Assembly (NCBI GenBank): GCA_963662155.1
Contig: OY759274.1
Location: 44,027,386-44,091,385 of the forward strand
Length of the DNA stretch: 64,000 bases
Source of the DNA: Lamellibrachia columna
Lineage: Eukaryota; Annelida; Polychaeta; Sabellida; Siboglinidae
Reading direction: 5' to 3'
In this document: piece after piece, positions 39,801-50,574 of the stretch
Layout of the letters: each line of letters begins with the position of its first letter
Position numbering within the stretch: position 1 is the first letter of the stretch
Position numbers and translations under genes: made by a program
The notes under the pieces: generated by a model
What the model was told of the DNA's origin: nothing
Database searches by the model: none
What the model saw: the letters and a program-made list of their open reading frames with translations, nothing else

Positions 39801-39970
39801 ATTGTGTAACTGCTAGCAGCGTGAATATGTTTAAAAACAAGGTTGACACATATCTCAGGAGGGCGGGCTATAAGTAGATGAACATTGTTGGACTCTCGAT
39901 AAGCCAATGGCTTCCTTGTCCACTTGCCATCTGGGCCTTTGGCTTGGATGGCAAATCTTGTTAAATCTTG
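36868..39970 (+). mobile_element. CR1-type LINE, best-preserved copy
   Basis: Begins in the last codons of ORF1 (GLHLSGKGAAVFA-like, before the stop near 36,999). ORF2: endonuclease from about 37,095 (RCVCLNARSILNKKNEL, ITESWAN, GGVILYVKES), a frameshift near 37,382, MGDFNHGHIQWNSLE (37,507), a TAA near 37,700, then a linker and the RT frame at 37,705-38,652 (KSPGVDGIPPKLL). A frameshift near 38,645 leads to YLDFQKAFDKVPHQRL. A TCA-to-TGA change at about 38,994 interrupts PQGSVLGP. FADDTKLF (39,070) keeps both aspartates. A TTG-to-TAG stop is near 39,737. The 3' tail has two AATCTTGTTA-type units. Few disabling changes, so a young copy. Confidence 0.93.
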
Positions 39971-39984
39971 GTTGATGTATCACT

Positions 39985-40335
39985 CTAAAATACTCTGGAC
40001 CAATCAGGTAGTCATATTACCGTGATACAGTCATCCAAATAAGGCACGGAATCCTCGTTCTGAGAATCCTGTTGTAAAGTATATGCCTTCCCCATCTTAA
40101 CTTCTTCGGGGCCGCACGCAATAGTCCAGGAGGGATTTCTAACATATGCAGATGCGTTTTAATTGTCAGTCTTCTTTGCGCTCGCCAGGTCGAGATTTAT
40201 AACTGAAACTGAGTACATACAGTACTACAGAAGTGTAGTCAACGCATTGTTCTCCAGGTACGAAGCAATTTTAATCGTGTACATCAGACGGCCACATACA
40301 TAGTAGCAATATAATCACGCACGATGACAATGAAA
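39985..40335. repeat. Dispersed repeat A, copy 2
   Basis: See 1-370. Same block order, in direct orientation. Confidence 0.7.
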
Positions 40336-41400
40336 GGAACATTGAAGATAAGTATCACCTTAAACCATAAAGACAAGTAGTGAATGTAAATTTAGCTTAA
40401 AATGTATATAGGCTCTTAAAGTCTAGAAGATTTAACACGTACATTCTGACCGGACATTTTGAAATCTACTACTAAATCAGGTATGGCCCCCCCAGGGCTA
40501 TCCTTACTGAACATTTGAATGCCTAAAACTCGGCATGACAACATATCTCAGTGTCAATTAAAAATATTCTTGCCCGCCCTTTGGAATCGCGCCTCCGGGG
40601 TATTTATACTCTCAGCTTTCCAAATTCAGACGCCTTCATCAGAGGGGCTGTGATTGCTTAAATACCAAATGCGCTTTACCACTGGCCAACTTGTTAAACC
40701 AACTGCTGAGCATTGACATATCCCATCAGTTTCATTGCCCAGTTTGCCAATTAAGCTTTTGGAGCTATGCCAATCCAGGGTTCCCAGGGCTTTTTCAGTT
40801 CCCTAATTACGTTGACCTCCGAGGACTGAGAAATGTAGCAAATATCAGGATTAAAGGGCAGCGTGGGGAACGATGGCATACCGGTTAGAAGGCCGGACTC
40901 TCAATCGAGAGAACCCGGTTTCAAATCCTAATGTGGTCGCTTCGAACATTAGGCAAGTTTGATCAACCCACGTTGCCACAGTTCACTCAGCTGTATAAAT
41001 GAGTACCTGACAATACAGACAGTGGTGGAAATGTGAACGAATAGTCTTCGCGCAATTGTAGCGTGGCTGAATGCTTCCTAGAGAAGTTGAGATGGCCTTG
41101 GAATGAACAGGTCTGCCAGGGGGTGCAGTGTAAAGCTCTTTCAGCGGTCCTACGGACTGGATACCGCGCTATATTAGAACGTAAATTTATTTACTTCTTT
41201 CACCCGTCTTCCATTAAGGGAGGACTGAAGGGTCTACCCATTACCATCAATCCTTGGTACCATATGGGTTATGTCAATATCCACTTGGGTGGTTTAACTA
41301 CAAGCTTTTCGAAACCTGTTTTTTGTTGCTAATCTAGGTTTAAGATATCGATTAAACACCTCCTAACGCCTAAGTAACATTCGTTATTAAAACCTAATTA
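40336..41400. repeat. Tandem segment pair, copy 1 (partner 42,871-43,600)
   Basis: Shares with 42,871-43,600 the blocks TGACCGGACATTTTGAAATC, GCCCGCCCTTTGGAA, CCGGGGTATTTATAC, CCAGGGTTCCCAGGGCT and CAAGCTTTTCGAAACCTG. Copy 1 has an extra 339-base SINE. A frame of about 55 codons around 40,700-40,870 (CPVCQ, WSYANPGFPGLFQ, YVDLRG) is also open in copy 2 with conservative-looking changes. No family recognised. Confidence 0.8.
40863..41201 (+). mobile_element. tRNA-derived SINE (about 339 bp)
   Basis: The head has RNA polymerase III boxes: TGGCATACCGG (A box) and GGTTTCAAATCC (B box, one extra T) about 35 bases apart. A body of about 250 bases follows (CACTCAGCTGTATAAATGAG, GACAGTGGTGGAAATG), then a 3' part TACCGCGCTATATTAGAACG and an A/T-rich end, similar in style to LINE-derived SINE tails. 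The partner segment at 43,388-43,396 lacks exactly this stretch, giving a clean empty site. No clear target duplication is seen. The head may derive from a Ser- or Leu-type tRNA, but this is unsure. Confidence 0.8.
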
Positions 41401-41937
41401 AATTATAACGGGCATATACTTTACAATCCTCCAACACTTTTTTGATCAAAACAACGTGTTGTTTTTAACACAACAATTTGAAACAAAACATAAAGGAGAG
41501 GTCAGTTTGATTTTGCTACCGCACGTCTAAACAACGAAGTTGCTAGAATACAATAAAGAGTAAAACAGACAATATAAATGTATTCGACATATGGGAAATG
41601 TAGACGTTAGTGCGTATACATGTACCAAACAATGTATCAAGAATAAAACATTGATAATCACATGCAGGTTACAATGTACCGGAAAATACATCGCCACTTA
41701 AGAAACACTAATGATCATGTAGAATATACGTTCTACTCTAAACAGCACTGATAAAAAACGCCGATTAAGCAAATCAATGTCCGTTGGCGTATAATCCAGT
41801 GCGTATCAATAATACACAGTTGTATCTAAAGGCTACGTAAGCAATCATAAAATGATGCTTCGCAATGCTAGGATAAAAGCAAGAGTATATCTACGACCCA
41901 CACAAATCAATTATTGTGCTACAATATGTATGTCAAC
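41401..41937. other. Gene-free spacer
   Basis: AT-rich; no open frame or repeat recognised. Confidence 0.45.
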
Positions 41938-42170
41938 GTGTTTAACAGTTAGCGGTTTCAACGTGATCTTTCACGTTACGAATGTTTTTGACAATTGATT
42001 GACAATTGATCGAACATATCAAGAAATCCTGTTTTACCGTGCGCATCGGCATCGGGGTGGAAATTGTCTTTTTAATATCAGCGATATGTGTGGTCTTAGC
42101 GTCAGTTGTCGCGTTTGCTGCGTCGTCGAGACAAGTCGTCAATCCCCAATTTGAAACGTTATATTTCAAA
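41938..42170 (-). mobile_element. LINE ORF2 start fragment
   Basis: The minus-strand frame ends in LICSINCQSIVKNIRNVKDHV, which resembles the first strand of LINE endonucleases (the usual N-Q/R-S start). It is preceded by a low-complexity Thr-rich leader. A stop follows at 41,942, so only the beginning remains. Confidence 0.45.
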
Positions 42171-42589
42171 GCGTAATCCAGAGATTTTGGCTATAACTGC
42201 CCATGTCGGCATGTGATTTCATCACCGCCTGTTACAAGGAATCTGTTAAGCTGATAATACGGTTCATGATAACGTACGTCCCTATGGACGTATTCAGTCG
42301 CCATTGCTGTTGTCATCATGTGTGAAATACACACACAGCGTTATAGCTGCGCATTTCTGCCGCTTTATTTCTGTGTCATTCGGCACTAAGTTCAGTCACT
42401 TTTTGAAATACTGCGTCTTCGTTAATGACTCACTGTCATTGTGGTATCTGTCCGCTGCTTCGCGAGAAGTTGCTGACCGTGTTTTGGAGCGTAGCAATCT
42501 GTCCGTCGCGGTTCGAGTACTAACATGCTTCGGCTGTCTGTCATCGCGGGGTGGGTCATATCCGTCGCTGGGTGATACGCTACGCGCTC
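42171..42589. other. GC-richer spacer without recognised gene
   Basis: A 139-codon open frame on the plus strand (42,304-42,723) runs into repeat A and has no recognisable domain, so I do not call it a gene. Confidence 0.4.
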
Positions 42590-42870
42590 GACAATGTAAG
42601 ATATATGCCTCCCCGTCTTATCTTCTTCGGGACCACACGCAATGGTCCGTGAGGCATTTCTCACATATATACATGCGTTTTAATTGTCAGTCTTCTTTTC
42701 GCTCGCCTAGTCGAGATTTGTAATTGAATGTTGTATTCACTCGACCAATGATTGCGTAGAGTACTATAGAATTGTTGTCGACGCATTGTTCTCCAGATTC
42801 GACGCGATTGTAATCGTGTGCATCAGAGTGTACATGATAGCAATGTAATCACCCACGATGAAACTGTCAA
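42590..42870. repeat. Dispersed repeat A, copy 3
   Basis: See 1-370. The match is close around 42,640-42,660 and 42,780-42,800. Confidence 0.7.
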
Positions 42871-43600
42871 GAACTGTGAAGATATATATCACCGTAAACC
42901 ATAAAGGAAAGTAGTGAATGTAAACATCACTTAAAATATATATCAACTCCTAAAGTCTAAAAAATTTGATAAGTAAATTTTGACCGGACATTTTGAAATC
43001 TACTCCTAAAGCAGGTATGCCCCCCAGGACTATCCTTACTGAACATTTGGATGCCTAAATTTCGGCATGACTACACACCTCAGTGTAAATTTAAAATAGT
43101 CTTGCCCGCCCTTTGGAAACGCTCTTCCGGGGTATTTATACGCCCAGCTTACCAAATTACTAGAGGCGCTGTTATTGCCTAAATACAACATACACTTTAC
43201 CACTGGTCAACTTGTTAACCCAACCACCGTCCCAACTGCTGGACAGTGACATCTCCCATCAGTTTCCTTGCCCAGTTTGCCAAATAAGCTCTTGGAGCTG
43301 TGCCAATCCAGGGTTCCCAGGGCTCTTTCAGTTGCCTAGTTACGTTGACCTCCGTGGTCAGAACAACTTAGCAAATGTCAGGATTAAAATGCAGCACCCG
43401 TCTTCCATTGAGATAGGACTGAAGGGTCTACCCATTATCATCAATATTTGACACCATAAAGATGTTGTCAATATCCACTTGGGTAGTTTAAGTACAAGCT
43501 TTTCGAAACCTGCTTTTCTGTTGCTAGTGTAGGCTTAATATATCGATTAAACTCATATTAATGACTTAACAGTATTATTTAATACAAACGAATTAAATCA
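42871..43600. repeat. Tandem segment pair, copy 2 (empty SINE site)
   Basis: Partner of 40,336-41,400. It lacks the SINE at 43,388-43,396 and about 25 bases near 43,160 that in copy 1 read ATTCAGACGCCTTCATCAG. Confidence 0.8.
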
Positions 43601-43892
43601 AATTGGCATATATTTTACACTATGTTAAACATATTATGTTTGTGAACGCCGAGTGGATATCAGCACGGCTAGCCGTTGCATAGCAACGATATGATTGGTT
43701 GTCTTATAACAACAAATGGATATCGGTTACTTATTAATTATTTATTAATTTGAACATGACAATGTTTTTCAGTAAACTGAAAATACACATCACGTCAAAA
43801 AAGAAATCGAATTGCTATTAGTTTTGTGTCAGTTTTATGGGATACAATGGAAAGCGAAAATTAAAGCACGTCACGTCCTTATCCATTGACTT

Positions 43893-44246
43893 CGCGTGCT
43901 CACCCAATAAAAGCTTTGTGGCGGAATAACCTGACGACGTCACTACGAAACTTACTGCTGCTCGAGCAATAAAGAAAGAAGTTGCAAGCGTTTTTCGAGG
44001 AGTAGAGCTTCCGACTGACTTGAAAGACGAGTGTGTAGTCAGCATGTTGATATGGCTTTGATGCCAGGTTGGTCATCGAGAAAGTCGCTATGTGCACGAA
44101 GTGAGGTGTAACAAACAACAACAAAGTGAACGAGACGAGGAAAAGCGTCACAATTGCATTGCGACATCTCGATGTCATAGGACACAACTGTCTGTTGTCA
44201 CTCGAGTGGTTCTGCTGAGAGTCTTGGTTGGAACTGTGTGTCTCTT
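43893..44246 (-). pseudogene. Receptor (GPCR) 3' end: loop 3, TM6, TM7
   Basis: In frame with receptors A and B from the loop-3 motif SQQN to the stop: NAIVTLFLVSFTLLLFVTPH (TM6), FQVSRKLYSSKNACNFFLYC (TM7) and KFRSDVVRLFRHKAFIG. The 3' flank to about 43,640 also matches (AATTTGAACATGACAATGTT block). It is cut off at 44,246 by a LINE, so five helices are missing. Cys-rich changes (CSSSSKF for CLSGTKF) suggest relaxed constraint. Confidence 0.9.
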
Positions 44247-45990
44247 ACTTAGGTTTACTGAGGTTCTTCCTGACCGTAGGCGCTGGCCTCGGTGAGCATA
44301 TCTTCAACTTTCCCTTGGAATGCTCTATGACTTCCTGGCAAGGCAGCTTTGTAGTTGCGAGAAATTCCTCAGTACTCCAATGTCTATCTAGAAGGTTTTT
44401 TAATGAGTTGACACTTGGGGCAGTTACAACTACTTCCAAAGATCATTCCATAATCTGGTAACTTTAAGTGAGAAGCTTTCTTTTCGAACATTTGTACAAG
44501 CTCGTTCTATAAACAATTTCAAACTATGACCCCTTGTTCCTTCCCTTGTATCACTGTCTTTGTTCAGCTTGACAATGTTAGATACATCACTGTCATATTT
44601 CCCTTGGAGCAGTATATACCTCAATCATAACGTGTAGGAAGTTTCAATCTCTGAAGTCTTTCCTCGTAAGGAATATTTTTCACACCAGGAAGCTGCTTTG
44701 TTGCGCGTCTCTGTACATTTTCGATGGCATCTTTGTATTTCTGTTTATAGGACCATATTGATATTGCATAATCTAGATGACTAGAGGACCTAATAACTGC
44801 CATGATACTGCTTGCTTTGTTTATTTTTTGTTTGATGTGTTTATAAAATTCTAAGTTTGAATCAATTATAACTCAAATGCCTTTTTGTTCTTCTATTCCT
44901 CCTAATTCATGGGCAGTATTATCTATCTTCAGGTTGTATGCATAGTCTTGCTGTATTGTTTTCCCTACGTGTATTAAATTACATTTATCTGGGTGGAACC
45001 TTAATAACAATTTACTTGACCAAGATGTTAAACAATCTAAATCGTTCTGTAGTGTATGCTGGTCATTTGGACTAGTCATCGTTTTGAAAACCTTTGTATC
45101 ATCCGCAAACATATATACATTCGAAACTATATTTTCAGGAAGATCATTTATGTATAACACAAATGGGATCGGTCCTAAGACACTGCCCTGTGGAATACCA
45201 TTTGTTATATTTGCCCACTCAGAATTTGTACCATTTACATTGACCTCCTGTAATCGGTCAGACAAGAACGCATAGATCCATCTTAGTGTGTAATACCCTA
45301 TGCCATACGAGTTAAGTTTGCCTATCAATCTTTTGTGAGGGACGGTGTCGAATGCTTTCATGAAGTCCAAATATACGTCTACAGATTCCCCTCTATCTAA
45401 AGCTTTGGTCCGTGAATCAATAACATTTAATAATTGGACTAACGTAGAACGACCTTGCGTACTGAATAATTTATTCCTAGTCATATGATTGACAATATGG
45501 TCTTTGACGCGTTGTTCCATACATTTACGTATAATACTTATTAAACTGACTGGTCAATAATTTCCTTCGTTTTTTCGATTACCCTTCTTCAATATAGCTG
45601 AGATTCTTCCCTGTTTCCATTCCTTTGGTAGTTCTCCCACAATCAGTGAATTATTAAATAGCCTAGCTAGTGGTTTACTTAGACGATTAGATAGCTCTTT
45701 CAACAACCTAGGAAGAACACCATCTGGCCCTTCCGATTTACACAAATTAATGTTACCAAGTTTTTTTAATCATTTCCTCATCAATAGTCAATTCTTCCAT
45801 GGTGTGCCTTAACTTCACTGGTGGGATGTGAGGAATATCACCATCTAGCTCTATAGTAAAAACACTTAAAAAAAATGTCCTAAGACATCTGCCTTTTCCC
45901 TATCAGAATCTATGAAGGTCTAGATTTAGGATCTTTAGTGTCTGTGTTCAGGTCTCAAACACCTTCCCGATTCTTGGTTTTGGGGTTCAT
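44247..45990 (-). mobile_element. LINE (CR1/jockey group), RT and C-terminal part
   Basis: Minus-strand order: SEGPDGVLPRLLKELSNRL and WKQGRISAILKKGNRKNEGN (45,745-45,554), then after a frame change VYLDFMKAFDTVPHKRLIGK, NGIPQGSVLGPIPFVLYIND and [11 protein letters not shown] (45,520-44,873), then SYKQKYKDAIENVQRRATK, YEERLQRLKLPTRYD and FSLKVTRLWNDL. A Leu-Pro-rich tail runs to 44,250. The RT active site is intact but frames change near 45,545, 44,870 and 44,620. The family differs from the CR1 copies above. Its 3' end abuts the receptor fragment. Confidence 0.85.
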
Positions 45991-46004
45991 ATATTTCTGT
46001 AATT

Positions 46005-46512
46005 TTTTCTTTGTTGATTATTCATCTCTAGCATATATATGTATATAATGACATGGCATTTTGAAAAAAACAATGCAAAATGGCCGCCGAAATCAACTTT
46101 TTTATCATACCTTCGCAACCACACAAGATACAGACATGATTGAAATGTTATTTTATATGTTTCCAGACATGAGAAATTCGATTCCACCATAATTTATATG
46201 AGAAAAAAAACACGATGGCGACCATAAGTATGCTACAAATGGTTGCCGACTATGTGAAAAAAAGACTATAGTTCATGTTCCGCAAACAAAAAACATAAGA
46301 ACATCACAAAATAAATTTTCCATGTGTTATCATATGAGAAGAATTACATAAGATCAGCATTTCGTGAAATGATTACCTTTCTAAGCATCAGTCCTCTTCA
46401 TCTTCATCATGTAGGACGTACTTGCCGCTTTAATTTTGGCAGGCCTGTCCACCCTGGCATTCGCAAAATGGTGTGTATGCCATGTCAGAGCTGTTTCAGC
46501 TGCATCTTGACA
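46005..46512. repeat. Inverted arm, left (partner 48,468-48,985)
   Basis: Reverse complement of 48,468-48,985 with small indels: shared blocks include TTTGTTGATTATTCATCTCT, ATGGCGACCATAAGTATGCT, GTTGCCGACTATG and the CXC-coding end. The arm holds, in reverse, the last codons and 3' flank of the gene at 46,473-48,570. Confidence 0.9.
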
Positions 46513-48570
46513 CGGTGAAGGATATGGTCCCTTTGTTCTTTGCCGCAGGGCAGGCCCACTATGCCCGGTACGCACTCTATTATCTACGAACTATGGAAGG
46601 CTTTCCCGATGGCATAGGCGCGCATTTCATCAACGGACAGCACACGATGCACCACAACGCTGGTCTGTTCAATAGCATTTGGAGTGACATGGCCATTGAA
46701 ACTACCTTCATGAGGTATGGTCATGGACAGAGTGGGGTAATTGGAATAACTCTGGAACAGGAAACTCTGAAAACCTGGGCTTACAGCTTACGTACCTGCC
46801 ATGGCATCATCGACGACTTAAACGAGATGAGAGATAACGAACGACCATCTGCCCAAACTTCGCACAAAGAAGAAACAGCCGCAAGAATCAAAGGAGACGC
46901 GACAAATTGGAACTATGCATAGATCCACTTGACCCAGAGCAACATCCAGATGGCCTGATGAACATTGTCATTGGGCAAGTTGTGAATCACTCCTTTTGCA
47001 ATTGTCTTTTGAACGCAGTTGGCCTGGTGGACTTCATGATTCAATACAAAAAGTTGTGACCACCATGGGTTTATTCAGGAAACACATTTAAGTCAGAGAT
47101 GCTAAAGTTTTTGACACGGAAGCAATCTATGCAAGAGCCATGGGCTTTCAGTCTAGCGTACGCGATCTTATCTTGATACAACCACGCTAATGGGCCATGA
47201 ACTATCACCTATCCCAACGCCTATGGTCGATGAAAATGGAAATACAAGGGATGCCAAAACGAAATCCAATCTCAAGAATGCGCTTAAGGTGGAAGTGTCA
47301 AGACGGCTGGCTGAACAAGATGTGCAGGCAACGTTCCTCGATGGGTGCGCTGTCCTCTAGGTAGTGCCTAGGTCAACATCTGGCACTGTACACGACTACC
47401 TTGTCCGGTTCCGCAGTTACCTAGACGGTCACTTGGCGAAAGGTGACGTCTATCTGGTGTTCGACAGATACATCGAGGGCAGTACTAAGGAAGCAACCCG
47501 ACGCGGCAGGGACAAAGGAGCAAGCAGAGTCTACACATTACGTTGCATAGCTCGCCTGCCTCCTCAAAAATTCGTCCTAACCGTCACCACAAACAAAAAT
47601 CAATTGATTGCTCTCATCGTCGAGGATTTGGTTTCGCACAAGGCTGACTTTCAAAGGCATAAACTAGTCGTCACTGGCAGAGACCCGGTTCCTGTAGAAA
47701 TCGCAAATGGTTGTTTAAACAACCATCAAGACATGGCTACAACGCAGGAGGAGGGATACCCTCTGATTGTGCAACAAATTTCACGTATAGAGGTTGGTAC
47801 CGTCCTGGTCGTTGCAGATGACACCGATACCTTTGTTCTCTTGTTGTATTTCTGTCACCAGGGCAGTATATCCTGCGAAGTTCTAATTGTTTCGCCAATT
47901 CAAAGACGAAGTGTCCTAGATATCAACGCAGCTGTAGAAGAGCACAGCTCCATCGTCCCAGATCTACTAGCTGCTCACGGTCTCACAGGGTGTGATACTG
48001 TGGCGTCATGATTTGGCATTGGCAAGGTTGCAGCTCTGAACGTTTTGAGACATGACCAACGTTCTCTCAACTTACTGGGAAGCACAGGCGGACCACCGTT
48101 TTCGGAAGTAGTAGAACAGGCCACACACTTCATGTTGGCCTGCTATGGTCAGCAAAAATGTCATTCGATGACGGAAGCACGCCAACAAATGTGGTTTTCT
48201 AAAGTAAGCAGAAGCAAAGCTTCCGCACCAAAGCTGTGTTCATTACCACCCACAAGTGAAGCGTTCGAATAAGATGTAGCCAGAGCCCATCTGCAAGTAG
48301 CAATTTGGCTACATGCTTTGGATCCCAACCCACCTGTACTAGACCCTACATCTTACGGTTAGTCACAGGAGGAGGGGAGTACTGCGCTAAGTCCAACTAC
48401 TTTTCCCCCAGACACCTCGTTAGCCCCAAATGGGTTGCTAAAGCTGATCAAGTGCTCATGTCGGAGTGAAATGCCATGTAGCACAAACAGGTGCAGCTGC
48501 AACAGCTCTGACATGGCATACACACCATTTTACGCATGCCAAGATGGACAGGCCTGCTAAAATTAAAGTG
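46473..48570 (+). pseudogene. PIN-like nuclease with CXC-type cysteine tail, broken
   Basis: The ancestral protein can be followed across frames. The N-terminal part (46,473-46,920: LDTVKDMVPLFFAAGQAHYA, GQHTMHHNAGLFN, IETTFMRYGHGQSGVIG) is of a kind found in many invertebrate and fish repetitive genes. A middle region crosses several frameshifts (46,890-47,350). Then comes a PIN/5'-nuclease-like core (47,364-48,011): VYLVFDRYIEGSTKEATR, VLVVADDTDTFVLLL and AAHGLTGCDTVAS. It ends in LIKCSCRSEMPC and RCSCNSS at 48,445-48,560, a tesmin/TSO1-like CXC pattern. In-frame stops at about 48,009, 48,270 and 48,360 replace codons the frame otherwise continues through. The true N-terminus is missing. 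Acidic residues in FDRY, DDTD and GCD suit a metal-dependent nuclease. A transposon origin is likely but not shown. Confidence 0.7.
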
Positions 48571-48985
48571 GCAAGTACGTTCTACATGATGAAGATGAAG
48601 AGGACTGATACTTAGAAAGGTAAGAATTTCACGAAATGCTGATCTTATGTAATTCTCCTCATATGATAACACATGGAAAATTAATTTTGTCATGTTCTTA
48701 TGTGTTTTCTTTGCGGAACATGAACTATAGTCTTTTTTCGCATAGTCGGCAACCATTTGTAGCATACTTATGGTCGCCATCTTGTTTTTTCCATATCAAT
48801 TATGGTGGAATCATAATCAAATAAAATAACATTTCAATCATTCCTGTATCTTGTCTGGTTGCGAAGATATGATAGTTGATTTTGGCGGCCATTTTGCTTT
48901 TTTTTTAAATGCTCAAGGGTGAGAACTCCACACCCCCTGGATGTCAGTATATACATGCTAGAGATGAATAATCAACAAAGAAAAA
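48468..48985. repeat. Inverted arm, right
   Basis: Partner of 46,005-46,512. It covers the CXC-coding end and the 3' flank in native orientation, including a GGCGGCCATTTTGC segment near 48,883. Confidence 0.9.
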
Positions 48986-49527
48986 AAAATATCAGACAAA
49001 AATGGGTTATGTCAAAAAATGCCCTTTGTCTGCCGGACTAATGTAGCTTACTTTTGTATTGGCATGTTTGAAGTTAGTATTTTATATGATATGATGCTCT
49101 GCAGCTCAACCTGTATGTTGTATGAGTAGATAGTATGTCTACAAGGCGAGTGCAGGTCTCCATCAAATAAGCCTGTGTCTCCCATTGCCCCATGCCGCGG
49201 GTTCGGTCGTGGCTATATGCCTTCATATATTGTTATACAAGTGATATACTTACTGCATGCATGCTTATTAACTAATAAACGCAATCCCAATTTCTGACCA
49301 CATTACTGCTTTGTGTTTAGTCATTATGATCAGTTCATTTCAATATTCAGACGGTCAAGTCGACATATAGAAGTATCGAATGAAGTAGTAATCGCTACAG
49401 ACTACATTTAGGATCCGTCCGTAGAAACGTGAGGATAGTGCATTATCAGTGAATTTGTTCTCAACAATGTCACATCAGAAACATTAGTAAAGTAAAACTG
49501 TTATGTACCACTACATTGGTTACTTAA

Positions 49528-50574
49528 CCCTATACACTCCCAACTATTTGAGACTGATTTTGATATAATTAATTTATGCCACCTTTAAACAAACACTAAC
49601 AATGCAATACCAACACGTTATATATGGTTGGAAAGATAAGACTCTTCTCTATCCCACTGCGATAATGTTGGTACTCTTATCAGTGACATTTGAACTTAAC
49701 CTACTTTTCAATCAAGGTCATAAGTATCGAGCAGTGTAACTTTATATGAAACCATAACGATTTACTAATTGAATCTTCTAGTTAGAAAGCTTTCCGATAT
49801 TTATTATGGTAGCTCATGAAAATACCTTTGTCATGATATATAACACTTGTATATGCTATCTTTATTAGATATTTTATCAGCATCCATCATAAAATGACGA
49901 CTGCGCCGGGGCATACTGGGTCTAGGCTGAGGACTGGTTTGGTATTGCTGTGACTTCACATTTTCCTGGACTACCCCATTTTCTTGATCCGTACTAAATG
50001 GAATAGCAGACAAATTTCAAAATGTTCTAACAGTTTTGAAGGCATTTCTATGATAAAATAAATGATTTACTAACTGGCCATATCTAACCGCCATGGCATG
50101 GATGCACCATTTGATTTCAGTAAATAATTTCTTATTATTACAATCATTTCTCATACAATAGATTTACATTTTTGCTGCAGACAATAAGACTATGACTTTA
50201 GCGTTTAATTCATACATTTTCTCCATTCACGCAAGAAAGAAATGGGTAAAGAAATGAGTCAGAAACTGAGGAAGTACATTCAATGACAATGTAAATGTTT
50301 AGTATTTTTTTATAAAGTGTAGCGATCCCCACCGTGACTAGTAGAAGAAGACAAGTAGAATCACTGACATGATCGACAGCATGACATGAATTTCGCCGGT
50401 GGGCGATATTCTCGGCTGAAACGTCGTTTAGCAGTGCCTCTATCGGAAAGCTGATGATGTGAGCTTTCAAATGGCATATACTTGATCACCAGGGGGCAGC
50501 ATAGACGTGGTGTAATGCTTCTTGAAGTTACCGGTCGCCGGCGACCGATTCTGTACAGGGGTGAGTGCATTGGG
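49528..50574. mobile_element. piggyBac-like non-autonomous element (1,047 bp)
   Basis: Flanked by TTAA on both sides (49,524-49,527 and 50,575-50,578). The ends start CCCTATACACTCCC at the left and, in reverse at the right, CCCAATGCACTCAC: an inverted repeat beginning with CCC, as in piggyBac elements. Copy 1 of the surrounding duplication has a single TTAA at 1,654-1,657. An inner palindrome (CCGGTCGCCGGCGACCG) lies at 50,531-50,547. No transposase; the small open frames (49,831-50,013, 50,210-50,470) show no motif. Confidence 0.75.

Noticed and set aside
40620..40660. Hammerhead-ribozyme-like CTGATGA on the minus strand, as in Penelope-like elements
   Set aside because: The following AGGCGTCT cannot form a stem with a loop and the GAAA box is not in place. 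The motif is also missing from the sister copy near 43,160.
40863..40935. Functional tRNA gene
   Set aside because: The B box carries an extra base, the acceptor ends do not pair well, and a SINE body follows.
42304..42723. 139-residue protein
   Set aside because: The frame runs from unique sequence into dispersed repeat A, shows no domain and is not kept in the other repeat copies.
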